This document shows positions 33,954 to 45,100 of a stretch of DNA of 64,000 nucleotides, in pieces. Under the pieces are notes generated by a model. That model searched no databases. It saw only the letters and a list, made by a program, of their open reading frames with translations, and had not been told where the DNA came from. Source of the stretch: Madurella fahalii (Eukaryota; Ascomycota; Sordariomycetes; Sordariales). Made by a program: the position numbers and the translations under genes. The stretch lies in NCBI GenBank assembly GCA_029876055.1, contig CM056875.1:806001-870000 (forward strand), given 5' to 3'. Every line of letters begins with the position of its first letter. Position 1 is the first letter of the stretch.

Positions 33954-34720
33954 TGGAACTAGGGGTAAAATGGAGATGCATGCTCGGCATAATGAGGGGT
34001 TATTTTGGAGGGGAACTGGGTGAATGTGATGGTGATGAAGCGAGGCCGTTGAGACATGAAATGGAGAGAGCTGTGCCGGCGCCTTGCCTGTCTCGGGTGT
34101 TTGCCGCAGGCCAACCTTCGCTGTCTGTGGAATGGAACGGCGCCCGAGGCCTAGGAATTCTAGAACAGGTCTAGGGGAGCTGGGCCATAATCTGGTGCTT
34201 CTGGTAGGCTAGCGCTGAGCTGGCAGGGGAACCGTGAGGGCGGCAGAGCCTGGCCATTTATCTTGGATATTACCTTACGTTAAAGTGCTTGACGTTAAAG
34301 CAGCCAGCCCTCCTGCATTATTAGACTAGGGCAGCCAGCAAACCCTGTTTTAACGATTGGATTGGATTGCACTAGAAAGGCACGCCTGTAATAAAAAGTA
34401 GCTTACAAGAGCTGCGTATTCGAGACAAATATATTATACAGATGCTGCGGCCCAAAAAAATGTGAACGCTCCTGTTCATGTAGGCCTAACCTACGTGTGA
34501 ATAATCCGGGAAGCAATTTAGTTGCATTGTATTTGTATCCGCTAACCCCCTGGTATAAGTGTGACACTGCAGAGAGTGAAAAGGCGGCTCAGGAATAGAG
34601 CGTTGGTAGGAGGAAAGAAGAGAAAGTATACCTTATTCTGATCCAAATATATAGGAAACTTTGAGCAGAATATATACGAAAGATCCCCTGCAGCTAACAG
34701 CGCTCTGACTCTTAGCAGCG
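33954..34720. other. intergenic, no gene recognised
   Basis: A 76-codon frame at 33944-34174 has no family likeness. The 3' untranslated region of the protease gene should lie at the right edge. The second half of the kinase was not found here. Confidence 0.4.
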
Positions 34721-36754
34721 CTAAACCTTTATATTTGCGACCCATATGTGACAGCCTTTGCACCGAACATGGTAGCAGTCTGTTATGATGCATGGTCGGT
34801 TGTAATGGACTGTATTATCCCCAAAACCACACTGGCAACATTGCCATCGATAATCTCGTTTCAGATTCAACCGCGTGTGGTGCAAATCCGAGGACTGTTC
34901 CCCACCCGATACTGGCGCTCCAGTTGTCTCTGACTGCCCGGTTCCTGGCCCCGATGATGTCGTTCTGGCCCCTTCATTCTTTGGTAGGTTGCTGACATGC
35001 AGCGTGATACGCTGGGGGTTCTGGTCGGTGGGATGGGCTAGTTGCGGTGGGGTGTTGCTGCCCTGGTACGAGTGCTGCTTGCTAATGGCCTGCGGTTGTG
35101 TCGGCTGCTGCGTTGGCGTAGGTTCCGAAGGGTTGTTGGGCAAAATCTCGGCGATCATTCTCACATCGCCCGTGATTAGTTGCCTCTCATCCAATACTCT
35201 TTTGGCCTCTAGGGCACCGGCCCGCGACTTGAACGTGAGAACTGCCGATAGGAAACCTAGGTCTTTGGACTGTTCGACTGGAAGCAGCTGTAATCCAACC
35301 AGCAGCTCGTTGCACCAGGACAACATCTGGGCAAGCGATTCCTTAGACTGGTTCAAATGCAGGCGTCGGAGTAACAGCGACGTCGTCGATGGAGCATCCA
35401 AACCAGGAGACGATAGTGTGCCTAACTCTCCGTATTCGAAGGGGCGCGGCGAATTACCGTCCTCAAAGACAATACCCTCGGATGACTGGCCGTGTCTGCC
35501 TAGCCTAACTGTAATGTCCTGGACGACCTCGTCCGCCGAGATGATATATGCCACTTTCCCTTCTACGCTCGCGGCGACAACAAATCCATAGATCTGCTTA
35601 GTGGTATAATCAATAACAAGAGAGCCACAGTCCCCACTACTGATAGGATAAGGGAAGGTGGCCGGGTAGAGGTTGGTGAACCTTCTGCTATAGGGGAGGC
35701 GCATCAGGGTAGGCCGCCCGTCAAGCAATCCATACATCACGCCGCGCGATGGCGTTACAACAGAGACCGTAAATGTGCCAGTGCTAACGGGCGCAACTAT
35801 CCGATTTGAGATGCTGCAGAGGTCCAAATAGAAGGTTCTGCCCTTAGGGGTAGGGAGAAGGGCGTAGTCGTGCTCCGGTGAGAAGATCACAAAGCCTTCC
35901 GGAGCAGCAGATGGATTGGTTGGACTCTGCGGTGCAACGCCGTCCTCGAGCATGTCCCAGCTGCCGGAAGGGCTCTCTTGGGCTGTGCTGTCCGTTATAT
36001 GATCCGGGTCGAAACGAAGATACGGCGGCGTAGCACTTCCGGCTCTCAACATCCCAGCTCCATAATCCGAATCCGATTCTGACTCCGAGTCCTCGATGCT
36101 ACTACCGTCCTCTTCCGTATCCTCTTGCGCGCGCGGCATAAATATGTGAGCCGGCGCGAGGAAAAATTCGTCGCCCCCAACCCTCACAATGCAGCTTAGC
36201 GTTCCAGCGCAGAAGGGTTCTTCGCCGTTGTCTGTAGCAATGATAGAAAGAAGACGACGGGCTGGGAAGCTGTCCGCCGCGTCCATGTTTTCCACTACAA
36301 GCCGCCGTATATCAAACTTCGGGCCCCTGTAGAGCAAGTCTGTGTCGGACTCGGCTCTCTCTTTCCCGGTCAGTGTGATATTCGGTGCCTGTGGCGGCCA
36401 GTCCCACTGATCTATCTTCAAGCCTGGGTAATCTCGGAGGAGAGAACCTCGTCTCAATCGTTTAACCGCCGTCTTTCTATGTTTGCAACTTGCTCCCGAG
36501 AGCATTACATAGACTTCGCTGGACTCGACGGTCCCGCCTCGGAGGAAAACATCTATGAGGAGCAGAACCGACTGGGGGATCGAATGACACTGAGATACAC
36601 CTTGGCAGGCTGCCTCGAGGATGTCCCTGAAGGGTTGTTCCCTGGGGTCTTTGATCACCCAGCAATGTAACCCGTCAGTTAATCCCCGGTGAGTGCCAGC
36701 GTATCGCGCCACATCAGTGATGAATGGTGTTTCTCCTCTTCTAAATAATTGCAT
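34721..36754 (-). CDS. chymotrypsin-fold protease with Cys nucleophile, RRM-like region and zinc finger
   Basis: One uninterrupted frame of 677 residues. A protease-like triad can be read in order: His about 203 in FFLAPAHIFMP (compare LTAAH), Asp about 296 in EHDYALL (compare DIALL) and GDCGSLVID at 374-382, where the usual Ser of GDSG is Cys 376 (codon TGT). An acidic Ser-rich insert (about 210-232) sits between His and Asp. Residues about 445-535 (TTSLLLRRLHLNQ...GALEAKRVLDER) have the strand and spacing pattern of an RRM-like domain. A Pro/Gln-rich linker follows, and the last 45 residues form a Cys/His cluster (WQCCQCGF, RPC, TDCYHVRCKGC), a likely zinc finger. No signal peptide. It is transcribed away from the membrane-anchored gene at 37186. 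Function unknown; proteolytic activity is inference. Confidence 0.75.
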   Translation of the reverse strand: MQLFRRGETPFITDVARYAGTHRGLTDGLHCWVIKDPREQPFRDILEAACQGVSQCHSIPQSVLLLIDVFLRGGTVESSEVYVMLSGASCKHRKTAVKRLRRGSLLRDYPGLKIDQWDWPPQAPNITLTGKERAESDTDLLYRGPKFDIRRLVVENMDAADSFPARRLLSIIATDNGEEPFCAGTLSCIVRVGGDEFFLAPAHIFMPRAQEDTEEDGSSIEDSESESDSDYGAGMLRAGSATPPYLRFDPDHITDSTAQESPSGSWDMLEDGVAPQSPTNPSAAPEGFVIFSPEHDYALLPTPKGRTFYLDLCSISNRIVAPVSTGTFTVSVVTPSRGVMYGLLDGRPTLMRLPYSRRFTNLYPATFPYPISSGDCGSLVIDYTTKQIYGFVVAASVEGKVAYIISADEVVQDITVRLGRHGQSSEGIVFEDGNSPRPFEYGELGTLSSPGLDAPSTTSLLLRRLHLNQSKESLAQMLSWCNELLVGLQLLPVEQSKDLGFLSAVLTFKSRAGALEAKRVLDERQLITGDVRMIAEILPNNPSEPTPTQQPTQPQAISKQHSYQGSNTPPQLAHPTDQNPQRITLHVSNLPKNEGARTTSSGPGTGQSETTGAPVSGGEQSSDLHHTRLNLKRDYRWQCCQCGFGDNTVHYNRPCIITDCYHVRCKGCHIWVANIKV

Positions 36755-37185
36755 GGTAACATAGAATAATTGGTTAGCAGGAGGCTCAGCTCAGGTGTAG
36801 GTTCCCTCAGATCGAGTCGGAAAAGTTCACCTCTCGGGCCCTCGGGAAATTGCCCACTGCAATGCGGGGCAACGACTCACTGCCACCCCCACTGCAATGC
36901 GGGGCAACGACGCACTGCCACCCCCAATTGCCAATCATCGAATAGGCACCCCCGGTCGTACTTTGGGTAGTACAGAGTTATGCGTTGGGCCATTCAAATG
37001 GAGAGCTTACAGCCCAATGTAGGACTTGATATAAGGGTGCCTTAATCTCTCTCACGTAGGTTATCCGAAAATCTATGCATCGTTCGAGCAGCCAAACTCA
37101 AATATAACTGCTACTAACACCTCCGTCCATCGGCAACACCGTTATACCACGTAGTGAAAAACGCCATCCTGTCTGTTTCACCCGG
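36755..37185. promoter_or_regulatory. shared divergent promoter region
   Basis: These 431 bases separate the start codons of two divergent genes, so both promoters must lie here. It contains a two-copy 35-base tandem repeat (36855-36924). No further elements can be named with confidence. Confidence 0.6.
36855..36924. repeat. 35-bp tandem repeat, two copies
   Basis: The unit CACTGCAATGCGGGGCAACG plus 15 bases is repeated directly, with one base different (GACTCACT against GACGCACT). Near identity suggests a recent duplication. It could carry duplicated regulator sites. Confidence 0.8.
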
Positions 37186-38274
37186 ATGGCACCGCTCCCG
37201 GCCAGAAATTCTACTGTGGTGATGAGCCAGCTAGACGACATCTGCTCACCAGTTCACTTAGCCACACAAATTCGGATTGCAACTGCCTTCTGGGGAGCAA
37301 GCATACAAACCGACTATACACCAACCTCTCTGCAACCATACTTTGAGTACTATACCCAGCAGTGCAAGATAATGTATCACTCCTTCGGAACCAAGCTCCC
37401 ATTCTCGAGACACGAGGGTATCATTCAGCTGGCCCAGGATATAAAATGCGGATTGACTCGGCAAGAAGTCGTCCAGAACCTGGAAGCTAGATGCCCAGGA
37501 ATTATACCGAATGCGTGGGTCGACGTAACCGAGACGCTGAACGGGGCTGTGGACCTTGCTGCTCGCCTACTCTTGATGGTTGACGTGGGAAAGCCGGCAT
37601 CGGACAGAATATGGACCAGGAGAGCATTCCGGCGCTGGGAAGAAAGTACAATATACGACTTTACGTCGAATATCTTCCCAGTACAGAGGTCAAACCGGCA
37701 CGACGGGATCCAGCTCGACACCGACTTCAACGCTCGCAACCTCGATGCCATCGGTGGGCTCAAAGTCGAGCTCACGAACAACCTACTCGACCACTTAGAG
37801 GTAGTTGATATCGAAGGCGAGACGACTATTATGATCTTCCACCATGCTTCCTTTCTCAAGAACCAGAAGCACCCCTATTTTCCAGCCGGTTTTGTCGAAG
37901 AGACGCTCCAAACGCTCGCCTTGCTCTTCCCGCAGAACCGGTGGTACAAGGACACTAGAACTTGGTACTATAAACACCTCGCGCCCGTAACACCAGACCT
38001 AGATGCTAGCGTCCTGACATGCGGGCCGTTGACAATGACCAATATCGACGCATACCAGTTCTGGCACGATAGGCTCGTACGGTTAAAGTTGTTGTTTGAT
38101 CAAGCAAAGCCCAGGACGCTACGCCAGTGGTGGAATGACCGGCGAGAGGGCACGCAGTGGTACGCCCTCTGGGTCGCAGTTGGCTTCACCATCTTCTTTG
38201 GTATAGTGCAGAGTATCGAGGGCGCGTTGCAGGTGTATAAGGCATACCATCCCACAGGGGGTCAAAGCGGTTGA
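37186..38274 (+). CDS. C-terminally membrane-anchored protein, uncharacterised fungal family
   Basis: One uninterrupted frame of 362 residues. There is no signal peptide. The body is a mixed helical domain with no motif I can name. Near the end WWNDRREGTQWYALWVAVGF starts a single membrane helix (about 326-347) followed by SIEGALQVYKAYHP, a tail I associate with hypothetical proteins of ascomycete accessory regions. The layout puts most of the protein in the cytoplasm with a short tail across the membrane. It is divergently transcribed from the Cys-protease/zinc-finger gene, 431 bases apart, and both genes are intact amid broken neighbours. A joint role, such as a membrane partner or substrate of the protease, is inference. 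Confidence 0.7.
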   Translation: MAPLPARNSTVVMSQLDDICSPVHLATQIRIATAFWGASIQTDYTPTSLQPYFEYYTQQCKIMYHSFGTKLPFSRHEGIIQLAQDIKCGLTRQEVVQNLEARCPGIIPNAWVDVTETLNGAVDLAARLLLMVDVGKPASDRIWTRRAFRRWEESTIYDFTSNIFPVQRSNRHDGIQLDTDFNARNLDAIGGLKVELTNNLLDHLEVVDIEGETTIMIFHHASFLKNQKHPYFPAGFVEETLQTLALLFPQNRWYKDTRTWYYKHLAPVTPDLDASVLTCGPLTMTNIDAYQFWHDRLVRLKLLFDQAKPRTLRQWWNDRREGTQWYALWVAVGFTIFFGIVQSIEGALQVYKAYHPTGGQSG

Positions 38275-38591
38275 TCCCTGGAGATAACAGTGTCGCTTCC
38301 CTTAGTAATGTCTGTCGTGGGCCATATTTACCTCCTGCCATGGTTTAGTACGCGATTTGTCCCCCAAGCGTCAGCTCATTAGTACGGTTTGTTTTATTCG
38401 ATCATAATGAAGACTAAGTTCGAATCCAAGAGCACGATTCTTTCTCACATATCATCCACTCCCTGGCCAATGTTGAGAAATTTCCAAACCGAGTAACGCT
38501 CACTCCGTTTCCCACCCCTAGGCCCGGGTAATCTATCAGAGGCGGAAAGCTGCCTGAGCAAGGTGTTTAACGTGATACCTAACGTATATTA
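38275..38591. other. intergenic, nothing seen
   Basis: This is the gap between the anchored-protein gene and the MITE. No repeat or frame of note. Confidence 0.35.
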
Positions 38592-38758
38592 TCAGTGAGT
38601 CGGACATATCAGTGGGTCGGACACTGGTAAGGATTATACAGATATTTGGCTAGAGCACTAACTAATAATTCCCGGCTTAATCCCGTTGTTAGTGCTCTAG
38701 CCAAATATCTGTATAATCCTTACCAGTGTCCGACCCACTGATATGTCCGACTCACTGA
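38592..38758. mobile_element. MITE with perfect 70-base arms (Tc1/mariner type)
   Basis: The element starts TCAGTGAGTCGGACATATCA and ends with its exact complement. The arms match without a mismatch for about 70 bases around a spacer of about 25 bases. It is flanked by TA on both sides (38590-38591 and 38759-38760), the target duplication of Tc1/mariner-family elements. Each arm holds TCAGTGRGTCGGACA twice, 15 bases apart, which could be two transposase binding sites. It encodes nothing. Confidence 0.85.
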
Positions 38759-40134
38759 TAATCTACGTTATCTATTGAAACAATATCTTGAGCCAAAGCA
38801 TCCAATGGAATATCAGTCTTACACAAAAGTAAGGGGCTTGGGGGTTGTGCAATTAGCAGTTTTATAAGCGTCCAAGGCGCCATGAGCGCAGAGGCTAGAG
38901 ACCTCTATGTATTCTATCTTCGAAATTGCTTTATGCCTTGGAAAGTTCATCCTGCTAGTGGCAAACAATCGAGGTAACAGTGAACAGAAACGATGGCTTA
39001 ACACTCCGTCCTACGGAATCCACACGCAGACTATGGATTAGGCAGGGTATGACGGTGGTTATTGTACAAAGGGGCTACGCAATAAGTCATACAACATGCT
39101 ATCTTAAAATAGATCAGCTCAAATTGAGTCGGTCATGATGGGCAACGGCGAGAATAGTGGTGGCGGTGTTGGTTTCCAGTGACCCCATTTTCGGGATGAG
39201 CAGCTCTGAAGTACTCCTGTGTAACTCTCTAGCGATGGGGGAGTGCAGTGTCGAGTAGGGTGGTTTTTTTAGCCTTCTATTAGCAGCGATGTGTCGTATT
39301 TTGACACCCAAAACCACGTACGAGATGTAATGAGTACCTGCGAACAGAGCGTTAGGTAGGTGCGGTCAGTGGCACAATAACCGCATAATTCCAAAGCAAG
39401 AGCACAGTGCTATGTAGCTAGCGCTTTAGTATGATTAGTGCTAGTGGGTAATATAGATAGTTGTGAAAGATGCTGTTGAGCCTTGAAATGACTAATGCCT
39501 TGTGTAGATTTGGATGCTTGATACAGATGCCGGTAATATACACACTACATTGGGCCAACTTGTTAGATTCACTAACAACGATTATTAGTCTGTCTCCGAG
39601 GTTCCATGATTTCATGCGACGGCCTTTCACTTGTAACTGCTGCCTTCCATGAGGGGTCTAACCCTATACCTCAGCGCATGGGGTATAGCCCGCGCTGCAT
39701 ATAAGAAAGGGTTTTGTACTCCATCTTGCGGCTTGTGATGAGGATATCATTTGGAGATGATTGGATGGGGTTATATGAATGTGTGACGATCGAACTGTAG
39801 GTTACTGTAGGCCGCACGTCAAATGCGCCAATGTCGTTATATAATCGGTAAGGCATATCTTTATCAAGTAGCGAATTGTGCAACAGTGGGAGTCGAAAGG
39901 AAGCAAGGGTAGTATAATCCCCGAGGATACGCCGAAGGACCTCAGAGAATAATAGTCTCAGATAAAAGTATTGTGATTGCGCCGCCTCTGGAGGATCATA
40001 ACAAGTAAGAAGTCTTGCTCATCGTACTCCACCCACATTCGATGCTAGGGGGTATCGACGCTTCCGAAATAAAGGATGTGGAATAGCAAGGTAGTTAAGT
40101 ACCTATCATTATTATTCTTCCTGCTCCGTTATAC
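38759..40134. other. intergenic, no gene recognised
   Basis: Only frames of 60-70 codons are present, in A+T-rich DNA. Nothing is recognised up to the start of R1 copy E. Confidence 0.4.
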
Positions 40135-40269
40135 TGAGTTGGGGAAAACTGCCCCCAGAGGGACACACTTGCTAGGATGACGCCCCGGGGCTGGAACTTG
40201 CCGTGGGCCCATTTTTCTTTTGCACCATAAGTAGGGCCGTCCTGGCCGTTGCTCCTTAGACAGGACAAT

Positions 40270-40468
40270 TGTCGCGCTGGAAACCGCACTTGTGGAGCTC
40301 GGCTCTCACCGCCGAGCTCAGCAGCTCATCACGTGAGCTCGCCCAGACCATTTCCTTTGTGTATTTAAGCCAGTTCTTCAGTCTCCTTCTGCAGTAGATA
40401 GATCTTCAGAGACTTCAACCTTTCCACGCACTTCCCACGACCTCTGCTGAGCTCCCGTGCGCGTGACA
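40270..40468 (+). repeat. R2 solo LTR inside R1 copy E, 199 bp
   Basis: This copy runs from TGTCGCGCTGGAAACC to GTGCGCGTGACA and is flanked on both sides by an exact ACAAT. GTGTATTTAAGCC near the middle is a TATA-like box. It is the best preserved of the R2 copies in the window. Confidence 0.9.
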
Positions 40469-40698
40469 ACAATTAATTCAGTACTCTTTTTCACACCTGT
40501 TGCAGGCTCAATTGACGAGCTTTCTTTGCGTGCAAAGTGATCTCCCTCTGACCAGAGGGAGCTTTATTCGCACATGTTGTTTTGACCTTGTTTAGGCTGC
40601 AGGGACCCGATTTGTGGTGGTGTCGCCTGGCCTGTCTTGTCTATCTTGCCTGTCTGGCATTTGGCCACCTTTGCCCTCCCCCTTGTTTTGGTGGGTAT

Positions 40699-40981
40699 TG
40701 TCAAAAGGATCATGCGCCAAAGGATCAGGATCACAGGATCTAGTGTGGGAGCCAAGCCCATGTACTCTATTGAGCTAAGGAAGACTGGCAGCTAACTGCG
40801 CTACGGTACGAACGTCATCCTGTACGCGTATCTCGTCTATAAAAGGAGCAAACTCTCCAGCAAAGATAGACGAACAGAACAGAACGAGGGACAATAAACA
40901 CAATCAACACAATCAAGACAAGACACATAAAAAATCCTGAACTGTCATTTCCCAAGATTCAGAGGTGCCGTGTTTCCGACA
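40699..40981 (+). repeat. Copia-1 left LTR
   Basis: This LTR runs from TGTCAAAAGG to TTCCGACA. It contains TATAAAAGGAG (near 40838), the probable TATA box. It differs from the right LTR at six positions, all transitions, with G or C here and A or T there. Confidence 0.95.
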
Positions 40982-41064
40982 ATTAAGAGTCTCATTCGCT
41001 CAACCTCCGATTAGCAAGCCAACAAAGGAAGCACAATCAAAAGCATCTCTGAACCTGATTCAAG

Positions 41065-42123
41065 ATGACTGCTATTAATAACGACAAGACTGTCTACCTG
41101 ACTAGTTCCGACGACTGGGAATCCTGGAACCTGCAGTTCCAAGCCCAGGCCGTTGCCGGCAATACGTGGGCCCAGATTCAGGGTCTTACTCCGTTCCTCA
41201 GCGAACCTACGGCTCCGGACCCAGCACGTCACAAGCACAAGAGTCCTACCCAGTCAACTATTACGGCTAGAGGCCGTACCGAATCTGTAGTTGAGGACGA
41301 CCAGACGGCAACCTCGGCTACGGGTTCAACCACGTCAGCAATTGGAATCAGCGATCTTACGGCAGACGGTTTTCGTACCTTCCAACTCGAATGGTCTATT
41401 TACCAAGCCGAGCTCAAGAAATACGAGCAACAAACCGATAAGATCGAACGGCTGAAGCAGTGGATTCTGAAGACAGTCAGTCCACATTACCAGCTTACTT
41501 CCTGCGACCCGACCGAAACAATCTCAGAATGGTATTCGGCTCTTCAAACCCAAGCCGGTATCAGCAACGACAAAGCACTCTCAGACGCTCGGGAGGTCTA
41601 TCGACAAGCCGTCAAACCCCTCGTACGAGTCCCTAAGGATCTAATCAGATGGTCCGAAAATTGGGAGCAAGCGCTCTCTAACGCCCAAAGGAAGAAAGTT
41701 CCTGAGGCTCTATCGACAAGCGCCTGGTTCCAGGATTTCACTGATGCGGTAAAGCCGATCATGAGTCACTGGGTTACGGCCTATAAGCTAGTGAAAGGAG
41801 CAAAGGCATCGCAGTTAACCTTGACCTACCGAGAGGTGGCTAACGACTTTCGGGAGGAGGTAAAGCAGTTAACGAGAGCCTGCAGACCGGGTAGCCACCG
41901 GATAGCAAAAGGCGCGTTTGGCCCTTCCTTCGCTGCCACAAAAGGTGGTAAAGAGGCCTATCAGGAGGACGCTTCTGATAGCGAAGTCGGCCCTGGTAGT
42001 GATGGGGGGAACAAAACAATGGTCAACGAACGCAACAGAGTGGCTCTGGCGGTAGCAAGCCCAAAAAGCGGAGTAAAGCTCCGGGCAAGGCCGAGACCCC
42101 AGAGGGCAAAAGACCTAAAATAG
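41065..42123 (+). pseudogene. Copia-1 gag, frame broken near its end
   Basis: The frame starts MTAINNDKTVYLTSSDDWES, a typical start for gag of fungal Copia elements, and covers the capsid-like helical domain for about 310 residues. At a run of six G (about 42005) the correct frame moves by one base. The shifted frame continues with a basic stretch (SGSGGSKPKKRSK) and a zinc knuckle of CCHC type (CPCCGQFHHLQRC, about 42162-42200). The listed frame after the G run is out of register. A programmed shift is possible, but a one-base loss or gain in the G run is simpler. Confidence 0.8.
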
Positions 42124-45100
42124 GGCCAAGGAAGGCCTTAGGCACAGCCACAACCACATGTCCCTGTTGTGGCCAGTTCCACCATTTACAGAGATGCTAC
42201 TATGCCTTTCCGGAATTAGCACCCGAAGGTTTTACTGAAAGAGACCACGTTCGGATCAGGGTCAACGAGGCCTTGAAGGATCCAACGTTGCAAAAAGAAG
42301 TCGAGAAGCTGAGACATCAGATAGAGTCACAGAGTTGACTAGGCCGGAAAAACGGCCACTGCCCTAGCAGTTTCCTGATTGCAAAGACAGCCTTCTTAAC
42401 AGCTGAGTATCCGTTAAAAAATTCAGCTATCCTAGACTCTGGAACTACTATTCACATCTTTAACCAAAGACACAGGTTCAATAATTATAAGAAGGCCGAG
42501 CCTGGCGACTACGTATAGGCCGGCAACAGCCCAGTACCTATCCGAGGGTACGGAGATGTGGATATCCAGATTCAGGGGCACCAGCCGTCACGACCTCGAT
42601 AGCAACAGATACGGCAACGCCGATCAAGAACTACCTACATCCTACGGCTTCGAGATGTGGCCTACTGCCCTGGATTTGTCTGCAACCTGGTGTCTTTACG
42701 GCAACTGCGAAAGCAAGGGATCTGGTAGGATACAAGTCCTGGCAACAACTGCCTACGGAGATCCAATGGCTTCGTCCTTGGCTACCTAGTAGATCGATAC
42801 GACCAATTTGTCCTAGAAGACCTACCTCGTACCTACTCCAACGCAGCCTTCGTCATACGCTGCAACAGGTTCAATACCTACACTCAAAGACAGCCCAGCA
42901 AAGCGATTGCTGACTTGTGGCATTTACGGCTTGGCCATCCTGGCCTACAGGTGTTGGAACACCTGGTCTAATATACCCAAGGCGTACGAATCAAGGGGCC
43001 CACTACAGTCGAATGTGAGGCGTGTGGAGTCTCTAAGGCCAAGCTTCAAATCCGACGATAACCCAGAGTCCACGACGAAGGTCCAGGTATACGCTTTGCC
43101 ATTGACCTCTTCGATTTTAAAGAAGGATATAACGGGTACCGATATTTGTTATTGATAGTCGACAGATAGTCTGGGTTAGCCTAGGACTACTATCTTCAAG
43201 ACAGGGAGGCCGAATCTATTATCTCAGCACTCGATCATTTCTTTAGTACCCTAGAGCAACAATACCAACTACAGCCCAAGGTAGTGGAATACGACAACGA
43301 ATTCCATCAGCCAGTTATCAAGGCCGTCTTCACACGACGCTTCATCAAGGTCGAGCCTTCGGCACCTAATACACCAGCGCAAAATGGGGGCGCCGAACGC
43401 TCAGGAGGTGTGATCACAGAAAAGATCAGGGCAATGCGAGCCGGTGCCAAATTTCCTGCAATACTTTGGCCAGGGATTGCTAGAGCTGCAGTCTACCTAT
43501 ACAATCGGACCCCTAAATACGGCTACAACTGGAAGACCCCATACGATCGTTTCCATACCTACCTTGCCCACAGAGACGGTATAGTAGTAGAAGACAGGAA
43601 GCCAGACCAGGCCCATCTCCGAGCTTACAGCTACAAAGCCTTTGCCTTGACAACAAGCGCTCAAAAAGGGGTATTCAACAAGCCGAAAAATCTTCGGCAA
43701 TGGAACCTAAAGCTGGAATCAAGAGCCTGGATCGGTTACCTTATCGGATACAGCTCTTCAAATATCTACAGGATCTGGAACCCAGTAACCAACAAGGTGA
43801 TCAGCATAAGGGATATAATATTCAATGAAGAGGAGATCTTCAACGGGGACATCCAAACCCTAAAGGACAACTGCCTGCATCTCCAACTCGACGAATTGAG
43901 CTACCTTCTTACAACGATACAACTACCCGAACCAGAGGTACCAAGATCTACGGCACTAGAAGAAGAAGTTCTCGAACAGCCGATACTAGATATCGACGAG
44001 GATCAGGCTGAAGAAGCGACTGAAGAAGTGGCTGAAGAAGGGGCCGGGGAAGAGGTGCAATTTCCATATAGTCCTCAAGATTTGAGCCGTATCCTACACC
44101 TCCTTTATCGCCGCCGGCCGCATTACTTGCAGCTTCGATCCAACAAGCTGATCGTCAAGCCGTACTGGATTCAACCTTCAAACCCTGGATAGCTACCTTT
44201 ATGGCAGGACGGTTACAGCAACTAGTTGGCGTACGCGAAGGTCAGGTGCTTACGAAGGCAATGGTACAACGACTTGCCAGACGACCTTACGGCCTACAGA
44301 CCCTCTACAACCAAGATCTACCTCCACTGCCGAGATGGCACTACCAGCTCAAAGACCACCCATTCAAGGACCAATTTATCTAAGCCGAAAAGGATCACTT
44401 GCAAGTGAATGCCGAAATGGATTGTTGGACCAAAGTCGACCGGCAAGAGCCACAGAAGGAAGACAAGTACATATTAGGTTGTATGTGGGTATATACCTAC
44501 AAATTCAACCAAGACGGAACCTTCAAGAAATGCAAAGCAAGGCTGGTTATTAGGGGTGACCAACAAAGACCATCGGCACAGGAGACCTATGCGGCTACCC
44601 TCACTGCTAGATCATTTCGTATCGTTATGGCTATTACAGCCAGATTCGACCTCGAATTAAAACAGTTCGACGCAGTCAACGCCTTTGTCAACGCTACTCT
44701 AGAAGATGCCATCTACATGCAGATGCCTCCCGGCTATAAAAGTCCTGGCAAAGTCCTACGGCTAAAGAAAGCCCTATACGGCCTCCGCGAGTCAGCACTA
44801 CTTTAGCAAAAAGAACTCAAGACGACTCTCTCGACCCTAGGGTTCCAGGCCGTTCTATACGAGCCCTGTATCCTGATCAAGGACGGAATCCTGATTTTCT
44901 TCTACGTCGATAATATTATCCTGGGTTATAAGAAGGAAAAAGCAGCTAACGTCTAGACCCTGATTAACCTACTGCAGCAGAAATACCAGCTTACCGGTGG
45001 GGATGATTTACGGTGGTTCCTAGGTATCGAAGTTATAAGAGACCGATCTAAAGGATTGATCTGGCTGTCGCAAACGGCTTACCTTAACAAGATTGTTAAC

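Noticed and set aside
34875..35591. 238-codon plus-strand frame
   Set aside because: Antisense shadow of the 677-residue protease/zinc-finger gene.
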